A DNA stretch of 14,638 nucleotides from Clostridia bacterium (GTDB lineage: Bacteria; Bacillota; Clostridia; Oscillospirales; Acutalibacteraceae), in NCBI GenBank assembly GCA_900764115.1, contig CAAFMR010000214.1, positions 1-14,638 on the forward strand, given 5' to 3'. How positions within the stretch are numbered: position 1 is the first letter of the stretch; each line of letters opens with the position of its first letter. A model generated the notes under the pieces. It made no database searches and was not told the DNA's origin. It was given only the letters and a program-made list of their open reading frames with translations. A program made the position numbers and the translations under genes. This document shows, one piece after another, positions 6,601 through 12,461 of this stretch.

Positions 6601-8996
6601 TCGGCGATTATTCCTCCGTCGGTCTGACCGCTTTCCGCCAGTGGCTGCGGGAGAAATACTCTTCCGTGGAGGCGCTGCGGCAGGCGTGGGGCGATGCCTC
6701 CGTCACCTTTGAGACGGCGGGTGTGCCGGATAAGACGGCGCGGACGGCGACCACCTATGGCAGCGTTCTGAGCGCCACGGAGAACCGCCACGCCATCGAC
6801 TATGAGCTGTTCATGGGCGATATGAAAACCGACGCCATGCTGTATTTTGCCGAGGTGGCGAAGAAGGCGGTCGATAATCGCCTGATGGTGGGTACCTATG
6901 CGGGATATCTACTGAATGTCATCAACTACGATATGGCGTCCAGCACGTCCCAGACCTCTTTCCAGCGGATACTAGATTCTGAATACATTGATTTCATCAC
7001 CTGTCCGTGGCTGTACAGCGAGCGGGAGATCGGCTATTCCGGCGATTATATGTCGGCGGTGGATTCGGTCACGGCTCACGGTAAGCTGTATATCGCCGAG
7101 GACGACGACCGCAACCACACCACCGATATGTTCGATGCGCCGGATGCCCGGGCGGCTGTCGGCTGGACCCGCACGGCAGAGCAGACGGTGGAGACTCTCA
7201 AGCGCAACTATGCCTACGCCATTTCTAAGGGCTGCGGTCTGTACCTGTACAGTCTGTCGGGCACCTATTTCACCGACGCGCAGGTGCAGCAGCTGGCGTC
7301 CCAGATGATGCAGGAAATGACCCTTTCCCAGGGGCTTGCCCGTAAGAGCGTGTCCGATGTGGCGGTATTCTATGACGAGCAATCGGCGGCCTATATGGGC
7401 TACAGTGGCGCAGACCTGACCAACGAGCTGCTCTATAAGGCGCTGCTGATGTATCAGCGGCGGGAGCTGTACAGCATGGGCGTCCCCTATGATACCTATG
7501 TGCTGGATGATCTGGAAAAGGGTCTGGTGCCGGAGCATAAGGTCAATATTATGCTGTCGGCGACCCAGATTACTCCCAGCGAGCGCAAGGCGATCGAAGA
7601 ACGCCTGTGCAAAAACGGCAATGTGATCCTCTGGATCTTTACCGCCGGCTTGTCTGACGGAGAGACTACCGATGTGGCAAAATTGTCGGCGCTCACCGGA
7701 ATGCAGATGCAGCTGGTCTCCTCGCCGGATGGACAGCGTAAGCAGCTGGGCACGGTGGAGGTATCCGATTACGACCATTGGCTGACCGCGGGTTTGGCGG
7801 ATGTCAGCTACGGCGCGATTGAATACAATACGCTGGCGCCGGTCATTGCTGTCAACGATCCCACGGCGCGGGTGCTGGGTTACCACACGACTCAGAACGG
7901 CTGGGCGGAGAACGCCGCCGGTCTGGCGGTCAAGGAAATGAACGAAAACGGCCGGCAGTGGGTGAGCATCTATTCGGCGGTGCCCTGCTTCCCGCAGGCG
8001 CTGCTGCGCAACATTTTGACGCATCTGGGCTGCCACGTGTATGACGAGACCGCTTCGGATGTGGTGTATGCGGATAACAATTATGTGGCGGTACACTCGC
8101 TGTTCGGCGGGGATAAGACGATCCATTTGCCGCAGCGCAGCACCGTATACGATGTGTTCAACGGCAAGATCATTGCGGAAAATGTTACCGACTTTACGGT
8201 GCATTGCGAAAAGAGCGAGACCCGTCTGTTCCGGCTCAGCAGCGATAATAAGCTGCGTACCTATTTCACCCGCACAGCGGGGGGCAGCATCACGCCGGAG
8301 GGCTTGCAGACCGTGGATAAGGGCGGCAGCCTTACACTGACCCTGAGCGCTGACGAGGGCTACCGGCTGGATCACCTGATGGTGGACGGTGTGAAAACCA
8401 CCGTGTCCGGTAATACTTATACGCTGGCGGATATTCAGGAGAGCCATACGGTGATTGCCTGCTATGCCCGGGTGTATGCAAAGCCGCCCATCGACGATGG
8501 GTCGGATACACCGGATACGCCCAATACCCCGGATACCCCGGTTGTCCCCGATACTCCGACAACACCGACCCGGCCGGGCGGCGATACGCCGGATACGCCA
8601 TCGGACGACACAAAGCCCACGGAGCCGGAGAAAAAGCCGGTTAAGAAGAATACCGTCAAATATACGAAGAATACCGAGCTGAACTGGCCGGTGATCCTGG
8701 CGCTGGGCGGCGGGGTGCTGGCAGGCGTGGCGGCGCTGGTGGTGCTGCTGTTGCTGCTGGGGCGCAATGTGGTATTCTATCGGAACGGCAAGCGGGTGAA
8801 AGCCACCCGCGCCAAGCGCTCCGGCATCCGTCTGGACGGTCTGAACCGCCGGGGCGGTCTGACCGGTGTGACGGCGGTGGTGAAACGGGGCTATGTACGC
8901 CGCCATAAGGGGCAGACGCTCCGCTTCACGCTGGACGGCGCACCGAAAGCCTCGGTGACGCTGGAGGGTGACGGAGACGCCCGTGTGACCCTGTAA
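633..8996 (+). CDS. Giant multimodular surface glycosidase, GH42-like catalytic domain, membrane-anchored
   Basis: This encodes 2787 residues; AAGGAGGG ends 6 nt before the ATG. Residues 1-45 form a signal peptide (basic KRFPRWTRR, hydrophobic core, cleavage likely after V43-S44-A45). Residues 50-1496 hold about nine CBM4/9-like beta-sandwich modules. About 1497-1686 resemble the N-terminal jelly roll of GH78-type enzymes, and 1687-1808 look Ig-like. Residues 1809-2235 are a GH42-like TIM barrel with candidate acid/base E1977 and nucleophile E2156. About 2237-2466 form the glutamine-amidotransferase-like companion domain typical of GH42 relatives, followed by a small beta domain. Residues 2542-2613 are an InlB/bacterial-repeat-like module, 2617-2675 a Pro/Thr stalk, 2685-2710 a transmembrane helix and 2711-2787 a basic tail. 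There is no LPXTG motif. It probably binds and cleaves a complex glycan at the cell surface and feeds the transporter encoded just downstream. The exact GH family and substrate are uncertain; beta-galactosidase or a related activity is an inference. Confidence 0.88.
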   Translation: MKSDVHTIGMPTGGKRFPRWTRRVNAVLLCLALLVGMVPLALVSAAEDERFQSFTGWELEGKGTLNMTAGVSGNGALVTKTGSGETTLVSALTAVTAGQKYRAGVSVRSAAVDAAAALRVRFYRDAAGKEPVGAADVAAATPGDTFTELANDLTAPAGASYARLEIGLGDEASVAGETYAVDNAYLYPYSRTAPLYDYATTGLTPGRWYRYPDGTNSAWVNTAEYYVETVEDGYNGAGALRFVNTAAVHDMNLVLVAPKEVPAGEYTVSLWVKGTVTYPGQDVRFVDAANIDNLAYIVTKDTSKFADWTEYTYTYTSNGARDFFLKFSRYNWASDLYISHITVTNTATGVDVLDGCGDFLAADNASLVTAVNFVTNGDFEDVVYTYLPLSEFNGSFVGAEMAEQELGWQLFDNIDNAVSLEAATDGSHGGVLKATRHVNNEVWTTVSTKDIAVEGGMRYRFSIDMKGTGTRRHYLLSGYSFDRAGTPQAISYDMLIGAAEADLPEDWQTLSAAFTAPAGAVKVQVRIVFWGAEGDTMLLDNASLCPYKQTAVFPDEWKYGGLIMPENDDNAYIRLVEEGCSNTNAGSLHVYRNYGVYHNGGYDLRFGYLLKNAAAGNTYVLKMMVKGNFNTAGNPPNMELAWNKGTWTATGSSVYQLSNQEYAGWTEVSFEFTAAISDWAPILFNVGGYNGVDCYIDNVRLYSVNDLNTNLIPDGDFFAWGEVDTARNLIQNGSFEGLRVLTAPGWSFSGDADYSAADGTITFGAQSSAISLRYTVESGAIYRVQIDGNGGTLRLTFDKGAEYTQTDANGYFVVPAGAQYMRVGYVSESGATLKSITFRELEHPENFDFELKDPNSAMPLNWQSYVLETEDDTYTRSYQPGVGVDGSAALQVTTQRDNEKGALVIYSTRIAAQPNAVYRVTFQGNYSGENIQVFPLIRTYKANGSDTTAGTPYNWLSAANSGNNDGQWHSYTASFTTGSDTASVEMRFEIHSYKAGASFLFDNVSVRYLGDAADANLNFETGENGEEPFNWTFYERREKPGQPGEYEEGSFGAYTVKKVDGASGDGSAAVYVQKPEPGMVQLYLQSAMIPVEGDTGYLLSYDAMARGNKKGAVRICVRQFTDNLGNGSSDETVNFTWLPEADVYGSFDWRNGGAIFKTAPGTKYIRVWIVPSTEEACEMFFDNISVTPAEEINDPNLDFEYVAGGKPLNWTYATSDGIADITADSSVYYRGGHSLHIRKQYNRINYTTAEMTRRIDVRAGDRIEFVVHLRSKEAVAGIFAAVVRGYGSNGTVVQDWHGQERTLHSGSYLSDWQEYRIVYTVTKNVKQVALMLRIGGKEADVYFDGVDYYNYTESGDVVYAEDFASASSDRLPGGWKMTDGQGTSAVAVANGVTLSDRAALYTDIEILRPHYSYTFTAHYQTDDTAAGRLVLEGYDWRDRPVGKVVERELTASPVATEITVDFTAIDAVYYRLRLEKTGGDGGVTLLNAQLRQTGEPAESQGWEGNWIVHPADYDTIESQKNNERYYFFRQELNLEDTIKSAQLQITADDRVDVYINGEQVYTETRTGDTWSLPVTLDIGEYLHKGRNVLAMRLYNGVYRYGLLYDGIVKMDNGSALRFFSDDSAWVARASIGEDAVPNPLWTEVDEQQYMDPDYDMSTGGWTHAEIYAKAGSGGWGSIDFDNSEYSDYKLETNEFNFPKNTVYAGDTVEITATLKINEKLPKTNSFAVYFWKRNSTSRICTGTIALADGKTTDSWPVGKEFEAKFVLTVPLFLAEGSYTLQFDNTVAIVSDYFINNKVGNLKVAQPEQSVTTRSEVKLHNGKPTVFVNGIAKAPLWYSRPERDTQFDAAEMAGLANGGIDTSIAFILPRETLGELWMSDGTLKTETIDRQMLGTLAADPNSQLMVAIDTTPPQWWLDQHPDECVKLNTGVISKESFASELYRKEVGEVLTRIIQYLMEQPYANNIVGFKITGGTTYEWQWWGINGNSNVIGDYSSVGLTAFRQWLREKYSSVEALRQAWGDASVTFETAGVPDKTARTATTYGSVLSATENRHAIDYELFMGDMKTDAMLYFAEVAKKAVDNRLMVGTYAGYLLNVINYDMASSTSQTSFQRILDSEYIDFITCPWLYSEREIGYSGDYMSAVDSVTAHGKLYIAEDDDRNHTTDMFDAPDARAAVGWTRTAEQTVETLKRNYAYAISKGCGLYLYSLSGTYFTDAQVQQLASQMMQEMTLSQGLARKSVSDVAVFYDEQSAAYMGYSGADLTNELLYKALLMYQRRELYSMGVPYDTYVLDDLEKGLVPEHKVNIMLSATQITPSERKAIEERLCKNGNVILWIFTAGLSDGETTDVAKLSALTGMQMQLVSSPDGQRKQLGTVEVSDYDHWLTAGLADVSYGAIEYNTLAPVIAVNDPTARVLGYHTTQNGWAENAAGLAVKEMNENGRQWVSIYSAVPCFPQALLRNILTHLGCHVYDETASDVVYADNNYVAVHSLFGGDKTIHLPQRSTVYDVFNGKIIAENVTDFTVHCEKSETRLFRLSSDNKLRTYFTRTAGGSITPEGLQTVDKGGSLTLTLSADEGYRLDHLMVDGVKTTVSGNTYTLADIQESHTVIACYARVYAKPPIDDGSDTPDTPNTPDTPVVPDTPTTPTRPGGDTPDTPSDDTKPTEPEKKPVKKNTVKYTKNTELNWPVILALGGGVLAGVAALVVLLLLLGRNVVFYRNGKRVKATRAKRSGIRLDGLNRRGGLTGVTAVVKRGYVRRHKGQTLRFTLDGAPKASVTLEGDGDARVTL
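780..5120 (+). repeat. About nine tandem CBM4/9-like carbohydrate-binding modules
   Basis: Within the giant protein, residues 50-1496 break into beta-sandwich units of about 140-180 residues. Approximate bounds are 50-190, 191-355, 371-548, 550-706, 707-853, 846-1015, 1016-1194, 1196-1354 and 1355-1496. Many begin with an N-x-[ND]FE or NGxFE motif followed by a Pro/Asn-Trp (for example PLNW, PFNW). Many end with a [hydrophobic]-D-N/G motif: D182 (VDNAYLYPY), D540 (LDNASL), D697 (IDNVRLY), D1002 (FDNVSV), D1182 (FDNISV) and D1344 (FDGVDYY). This start-and-end pattern is typical of CBM4/9/16/22-like modules. The units are strongly diverged, so this is an old domain array rather than a recent DNA duplication. 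Modules 2, 5 and 9 fit least well. Confidence 0.65.
6057..7337 (+). other. GH42-like catalytic TIM-barrel domain (clan GH-A type)
   Basis: This spans residues about 1809-2235 of the giant protein. It opens with the typical substrate-side entry (NGKPTVFVNGIAKAPLWYSR) and contains TTPPQWWLDQHP. The expected acid/base site at the end of strand 4 reads FKITGGTTYEWQWWG, with E1977 as the candidate. The expected nucleophile site reads LYIAEDDDRNH, with E2156 as the candidate. They lie 179 residues apart, close to the spacing of about 170 I recall for characterised GH42 enzymes. The classical Asn-Glu pair is replaced by Tyr-Glu (TTYEW), as in GH42-related proteins whose site reads like GGxxxEW. A retaining beta-glycosidase is likely; the sugar specificity cannot be read from the sequence. 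Confidence 0.62.
8502..8640 (+). repeat. Pro/Thr-Asp stalk encoded by short degenerate repeats
   Basis: The DNA repeats units close to CCGGATAC(G/C)CC, coding for runs such as DTPDTPNTPDTP and later DTPDTPSDD, then a Lys-rich KPTEPEKKPVKK. It sits between the last extracellular domain and the membrane helix of the giant protein, where a flexible cell-wall-spanning stalk is expected. Such low-complexity repeats may vary in copy number between strains. Confidence 0.75.
8685..8993 (+). other. Transmembrane helix and basic C-terminal tail of the giant protein
   Basis: Residues 2685-2710 (WPVILALGGG, then VLAGVAALVVLLLLLG) form a single hydrophobic helix. The 77 residues after it are strongly basic near the membrane (YRNGKRVKATRAKR, VVKRGYVRRHKG), so by the positive-inside rule the tail should be cytoplasmic. 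Its second half alternates polar and hydrophobic residues (TLRFTLDGAPKASVTL), suggesting a small beta-rich fold rather than a simple stop-transfer end. I recognise no known domain. Cell-wall enzymes of this type usually end with a sortase motif or only a few basic residues. Confidence 0.7.
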
Positions 8997-9008
8997 AGCC
9001 GATCATGA

Positions 9009-9047
9009 GCTGTCGGTGCTGCATCCGATCGGTGCAGCACCGGCAGC
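9009..9047 (+). promoter_or_regulatory. Intergenic stem-loop between the surface enzyme and the binding-protein gene
   Basis: The 15-nt arms GCTGTCGGTGCTGCA (9009-9023) and TGCAGCACCGGCAGC (9033-9047) pair throughout, with one G-T wobble, around a 9-nt loop TCCGATCGG. No T-run follows (CGGAGAGTAATG), so it is not a classical intrinsic terminator. It lies 26 nt before the Shine-Dalgarno of the binding-protein gene. In sugar-transport operons such hairpins often mark RNA processing or stabilise the part of the message that codes for the abundant binding protein. That role is inferred. Confidence 0.7.
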
Positions 9048-9072
9048 CGGAGAGTAATGTCGCAACCGTGCG

Positions 9073-9080
9073 AAAGGAGA
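9073..9080 (+). promoter_or_regulatory. Ribosome binding site that sets the binding-protein start at 9089
   Basis: AAAGGAGA lies 8 nt before the ATG at 9089. An in-frame ATG at 9005 would add 28 residues lacking signal-peptide character and would run through the intergenic hairpin, so 9089 is chosen. The lipoprotein signal begins right after it. Confidence 0.8.
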
Positions 9081-9088
9081 CAGATACT

Positions 9089-10603
9089 ATGAAACAGAAA
9101 TTCACCCGTCTTTTTAGTCTGGCGTGCGCCTGTATGCTGCTGCTGGGAGCGCTGACCGGCTGCAGTTTGACAAAAACAACGGTTTCCAGCGATATCCAGA
9201 CCGACATCAGCTATATTGATGTCAGCACGCCGGAGAATTCCTCCGGCAACGCCGGCGAGTCCTCGGCGGCGTCCGATCCCTCCTCCGGGAGCAAGACCCC
9301 ATCCTCCTCTGGCAATGTTGTCAGCGGCTCCGGAGACAATTCCGCTCACAACGCCGGCACGGTGGACAATTCCGCGGAGGAAAAGCTCACCGGTACGCTG
9401 GAGCTGCAGATCTTTTTCGGCGGCTACGGTGAGAAGTGCTGGGAATACGCCATTGAGGAATTCCAGAAGCTGCAGCCGAATCTGGAAATTAACGCCCATA
9501 TGGACGCCAACGTGAATGCGCAGATGAAGACCCGCTGGGCGAAGAATAATCCGCCCGACTTCGTATTTCTGGACGGCACCAATATGCCCAAGAGCACCTG
9601 GATGGAAGAAAACAAGCTGCGGGATCTGAGCAGTCTCTATAAAAACGGGAAGGTGTACGGCACCTCGACCCCCATCAGCCAGCAGGTGAAGAGCGGTCTG
9701 GTAACCACCTATAAGAACACCGGCAAGATCTATGAGATGCCGGTGCTGCTGTCCACCTACGGTATGTGGTACGACGAGGCGTTCCTGTCTCAGAAGGGCT
9801 GGTCGGTGCCGAAGAATTATACTGAGCTGACCTCCTTCTGCCAGACGGTGAAGAATGCGGGCACCTCCCCGTTGATCTATACCGGTAAATATTCCGGCTA
9901 TTTGGTGTGGGGTCTGCTGATGCCGGCGGTGGCGTCGGAGGCTTTGGCATCGGGCGACCAGCAGTTTTTCTATAACATTGCCAATGCCGCCAGCGAGTCC
10001 GTGTGGGACGACGCCCGGTTCAAAAATGTGCTGAACAAGCTGAAAACACTGGCAGACGCGGGATATTTTGACCTGTCCGGTATGTCCATGGACCACATCA
10101 CCAGCCAGGCGGCATGGCTCAAGCATAATGCGGCGCTGATTCCCAACGGCCTGTGGCTGGAGAGCGAAATGAAGGATTCCACACCGGCAGGATTTAAGAT
10201 GAAATATTACCCCTCCATGCTGCAGGAGGCGAGCCAGCCTACCTGCGTGATCGCCTCCTCGGCGACGGTGGGTATCGCCGCCAAGGCGAAAAACCCCAAG
10301 GCAGCAGAAGCATTTATGCGGTTCCTGTACACCGACCAGGTGGCGACGAAGTTTGCGGAGCTGTGCGCTGTGCCCAGCGCTGCCCGCACGGATGTATCCA
10401 AGGCGAATCTCACCGAGTCCGCCAAGCAGGTCAACGCGCTGATCAACTCCTCTCAGGTGACGCTGCTTGCCAAGGGCTCTACCTCCTGGGGCAGCGTGGA
10501 TGCGACCATTAACCAGTGTGTCAACAGTCTCATCTCCGGAAAGATGACCGTGGATCAGGTGGTCGCCGAGCTGAAAAAAGCTACCAAGAAGAAAGTCGGC
10601 TGA
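9089..10603 (+). CDS. Sugar ABC transporter substrate-binding lipoprotein (family 1, NgcE-like)
   Basis: This encodes 504 residues. A basic start (MKQKFTR), a hydrophobic run and the lipobox ALTGC place the lipidated cysteine at residue 25. Residues 26 to about 100 are an unusually long Ser/Gly/Asn linker. The binding domain (about 102-504) opens with LELQIFFGGYGEKCWEYAIE and contains NNPPDFVFLDG, STYGMWYDEAFLSQKGW (hinge and core of family 1 binding proteins), IYTGKYSGYLVW and AEAFMRFLYTDQVATKF near the end. The FGGYGE start and the TGKYSGYL segment resemble the N-acetylglucosamine/chitobiose binder NgcE of actinomycetes, but this alone does not fix the ligand. It captures oligosaccharides at the outer membrane face and delivers them to the two permeases that follow (19-nt gap). 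It lies 92 nt after the surface enzyme gene, and a stem-loop fills that gap. Confidence 0.93.
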   Translation: MKQKFTRLFSLACACMLLLGALTGCSLTKTTVSSDIQTDISYIDVSTPENSSGNAGESSAASDPSSGSKTPSSSGNVVSGSGDNSAHNAGTVDNSAEEKLTGTLELQIFFGGYGEKCWEYAIEEFQKLQPNLEINAHMDANVNAQMKTRWAKNNPPDFVFLDGTNMPKSTWMEENKLRDLSSLYKNGKVYGTSTPISQQVKSGLVTTYKNTGKIYEMPVLLSTYGMWYDEAFLSQKGWSVPKNYTELTSFCQTVKNAGTSPLIYTGKYSGYLVWGLLMPAVASEALASGDQQFFYNIANAASESVWDDARFKNVLNKLKTLADAGYFDLSGMSMDHITSQAAWLKHNAALIPNGLWLESEMKDSTPAGFKMKYYPSMLQEASQPTCVIASSATVGIAAKAKNPKAAEAFMRFLYTDQVATKFAELCAVPSAARTDVSKANLTESAKQVNALINSSQVTLLAKGSTSWGSVDATINQCVNSLISGKMTVDQVVAELKKATKKKVG

Positions 10604-10622
10604 CAGGGAAAAGGGTGCAACT

Positions 10623-11561
10623 ATGCCACACACAAATGCCAAGACCCGCAAGCCGGTGGATCGCTCTAAGATCGCGTTTTTCTGCCTCTTTTGCCTTCCG
10701 CCGCTGTTGCTGTATCTTTTGTTCTGCATTTACCCCATCTTTAATTCGCTGTATACCAGCTTTTTCGAGTGGTCGGGGTACGACGCGCTGACGATGGACC
10801 ATTTCGTCGGCTTGCAGAACTACATCAACGTGATCACCGACCCGGAATTTTTGGCGGCGATCCGCAACGATTTTCTCATCATTCTGGGAAAAGAGATTCT
10901 GATTATCGCACTGACGATCCTGTTTGCCGTGTCCCTGACCCGGCTGCGGTTTCCGAAGGCGGAGGCGGGCATTTACCGGTTTATCTTCTTTATGCCCAAT
11001 GTGCTGAGTGTAATCGTGATCTCCACCATCTGGACCTTTGTGCTGGACCCCAATTTCGGTATCCTGAACCCGCTGCTGCAGGCGGTGGGGCTGGATAGCC
11101 TGATTCCGCCGATGGGGTGGACGTATACCCACCCCATCGGGGTCATCACCTTCGTGGGCAGCTGGTGCGGTATCGGCTTGTTTATGCTCATTATGATCAC
11201 GGCAATCAATGGCATCAGCAAGGAGCTGTATGAGTCCGCCACCATTGACGGAGCGGGCGAGTGGAAGCAGCTGCGGTATATCACCATGCCGGCGGTTTGG
11301 GAGCAGGCGCGGTTTATGGTGATCACCATTCTGTTCCAATCGTTCAGCTCCAGCTTTACGCTGGTCAAGGCGATGCTGGGGGACACGGTCAGCTCCGAAT
11401 CTACGGTGATGGGTATGTTCGTGTACCAGAACAGCTTTGACAGCCAGTGGCCCCAGGTGGGGTATTCCTATGCGGCGGCGATTATTATGCTGATCATATC
11501 GGCGGTGGCTTCGTTCATCGTCAACCGCATTATGTCCGGGAGGTCGAATGTCAATGAGTAA
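10623..11561 (+). CDS. Sugar ABC transporter permease, MalF/UgpA type
   Basis: This encodes 312 residues; AAAAGGG ends 7 nt before the ATG. A short basic N-terminus is followed by six likely membrane helices, near residues 18-42, 83-105, 117-140, 175-197, 230-250 and 280-305. The cytoplasmic EAA loop at about 201-223 reads ELYESATIDGAGEWKQLRYI and ends TMP; this is the conserved coupling site for the ATPase in binding-protein-dependent transporters. Size and order (binding protein, this gene, then the MalG-type gene) fit the CUT1 family of oligosaccharide importers. It pairs with the product of the next gene, whose start overlaps its end by 14 nt, pointing to translational coupling. The substrate is set by the binding protein. 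Confidence 0.95.
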   Translation: MPHTNAKTRKPVDRSKIAFFCLFCLPPLLLYLLFCIYPIFNSLYTSFFEWSGYDALTMDHFVGLQNYINVITDPEFLAAIRNDFLIILGKEILIIALTILFAVSLTRLRFPKAEAGIYRFIFFMPNVLSVIVISTIWTFVLDPNFGILNPLLQAVGLDSLIPPMGWTYTHPIGVITFVGSWCGIGLFMLIMITAINGISKELYESATIDGAGEWKQLRYITMPAVWEQARFMVITILFQSFSSSFTLVKAMLGDTVSSESTVMGMFVYQNSFDSQWPQVGYSYAAAIIMLIISAVASFIVNRIMSGRSNVNE

Positions 11562-12420
11562 GAAGTTAGGTGCCCCCCGGCTGCCCGTGTCCACCCGTAT
11601 CGGGCAATGGACGATTCGCATTTTTCTGATTTTATGGAGCGTGACGGTGGCGTTCCCGGTGATCTGGGTTCTGTATACGTCGCTGAAAAGCAATCAGGAG
11701 TTTTTTGCCTCGCCGTGGGCGCTGCCCTCCGCCCCTCAGTGGAGCAATTTCGCGGAGGCGTGGAAAGAGGCGAATTTCGCCGGATATTTCTTTAACAGTA
11801 TTTTGACGGTGCTGCTGACGCTGGCAATCACTCTGCTCATCGTGGGCGCCAATGCCTATGTGATTGCCAAATACCGCAGCCGGTTCATCCGGGGGCTGGA
11901 GAAGTTCTATATGGTAGCGATGATGGTGCCCTCGGTGCTGATGCTGGTGCCGCTGTACTATTTTGCCGACGCTGCCCATATGACCGATTCTCTTGTGTGG
12001 CTGTCGGTGATTTACGCCATACAGGGGATGCCCTTCTCCGTCTTTATGATGGCGGGCTTTGTTCGGGGCATCCACGATGCGCTGCTGGAGGCAGCCACCA
12101 TTGACGGGGCGTCTCAGTTTACCATCTTTTTCCGGATTATTGTGCCCCTGTCCAAGCCGTCGCTGTTCGTGGTGGCGCTGCTGAATGTGATGGGCACGTG
12201 GAATGAGTATATCACGGCGCTGACCTTCATCCGGGACAAGGCGAAATACACCATCGCTATCGGTCTGTCCTATCTGACCAATTCCGGCACCTATGACGTG
12301 AATTACGGACGTACCTTCGCCGGGTTGGCGATTGCACTGGTGCCGATTCTGGTGATCTATGCGATCTTCCAGAAGCAGCTGCAGAACGGTATGTCCTCCA
12401 GCGACGGTGTAAAGGGATAA
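11548..12420 (+). CDS. Sugar ABC transporter permease, MalG/UgpE type
   Basis: This encodes 290 residues from the ATG at 11548. A second ATG at 11554 is equally possible, because GGGAGG (11538-11543) is 4 nt from the first and 10 nt from the second. Six hydrophobic segments are seen, starting with one near 20-43. The EAA coupling loop at about 178-204 reads ALLEAATIDGASQFTIFFRI and continues IVPLSKP. The motif GTWNEYITALTFI and the C-terminal FQKQLQNGMSSSDGVKG are typical of MalG-type CUT1 permeases. It is the second half of the transmembrane channel. No ATPase gene occurs in the window; Gram-positive CUT1 importers commonly share one MsmX-like ATPase, which is probably the case here. A 65-nt gap with a strong hairpin follows. 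Confidence 0.95.
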   Translation: MSMSKKLGAPRLPVSTRIGQWTIRIFLILWSVTVAFPVIWVLYTSLKSNQEFFASPWALPSAPQWSNFAEAWKEANFAGYFFNSILTVLLTLAITLLIVGANAYVIAKYRSRFIRGLEKFYMVAMMVPSVLMLVPLYYFADAAHMTDSLVWLSVIYAIQGMPFSVFMMAGFVRGIHDALLEAATIDGASQFTIFFRIIVPLSKPSLFVVALLNVMGTWNEYITALTFIRDKAKYTIAIGLSYLTNSGTYDVNYGRTFAGLAIALVPILVIYAIFQKQLQNGMSSSDGVKG

Positions 12421-12428
12421 AGGCTTTT

Positions 12429-12461
12429 GAGCCGCCGTTTCCCGGTGGGGAACGGCGGCTC
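12429..12461 (+). promoter_or_regulatory. Stem-loop between the permease and GH78-like genes
   Basis: GAGCCGCCGTT and AACGGCGGCTC form 11 perfect pairs. The inner TCCC/GGGG extends this to 15 pairs with a three-base GGT loop. The flanks CTTTT (12424-12428) and AAAAG (12467-12471) could pair further past a bulge, reaching the first base of the GAGGAG ribosome site of the next gene. No T-run follows on either strand, so it is not a standard terminator. Stabilising the upstream transporter message or damping translation of the downstream gene are the likely roles (inferred). Confidence 0.72.

Noticed and set aside
8502..8640. CRISPR-like or mobile-element repeat
   Set aside because: The short repeats are in frame, code for Pro/Thr-Asp, and have no spacers; they form a protein stalk.
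8600..8996. Sortase (LPXTG-type) anchor on the giant protein
   Set aside because: No LPXTG-like motif precedes the helix, and the helix is followed by 77 residues, not a short basic end.
9009..9047. Intrinsic terminator
   Set aside because: The stem is strong but no T-run follows on the + strand, and a same-strand gene starts just downstream. Kept as a regulatory or processing hairpin only.
9005..9088. Upstream ATG start for the binding protein
   Set aside because: The extension (MSCRCCIRSVQHRQ...) is not signal-peptide-like, covers the intergenic hairpin and lacks a ribosome site. The ATG at 9089 has AAAGGAGA and starts a normal lipoprotein signal.
12429..12461. Intrinsic terminator (either strand)
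   Set aside because: Neither side has a T-run in the reading direction (TCTGAAAAAG on +, AAAAGCCT on -).
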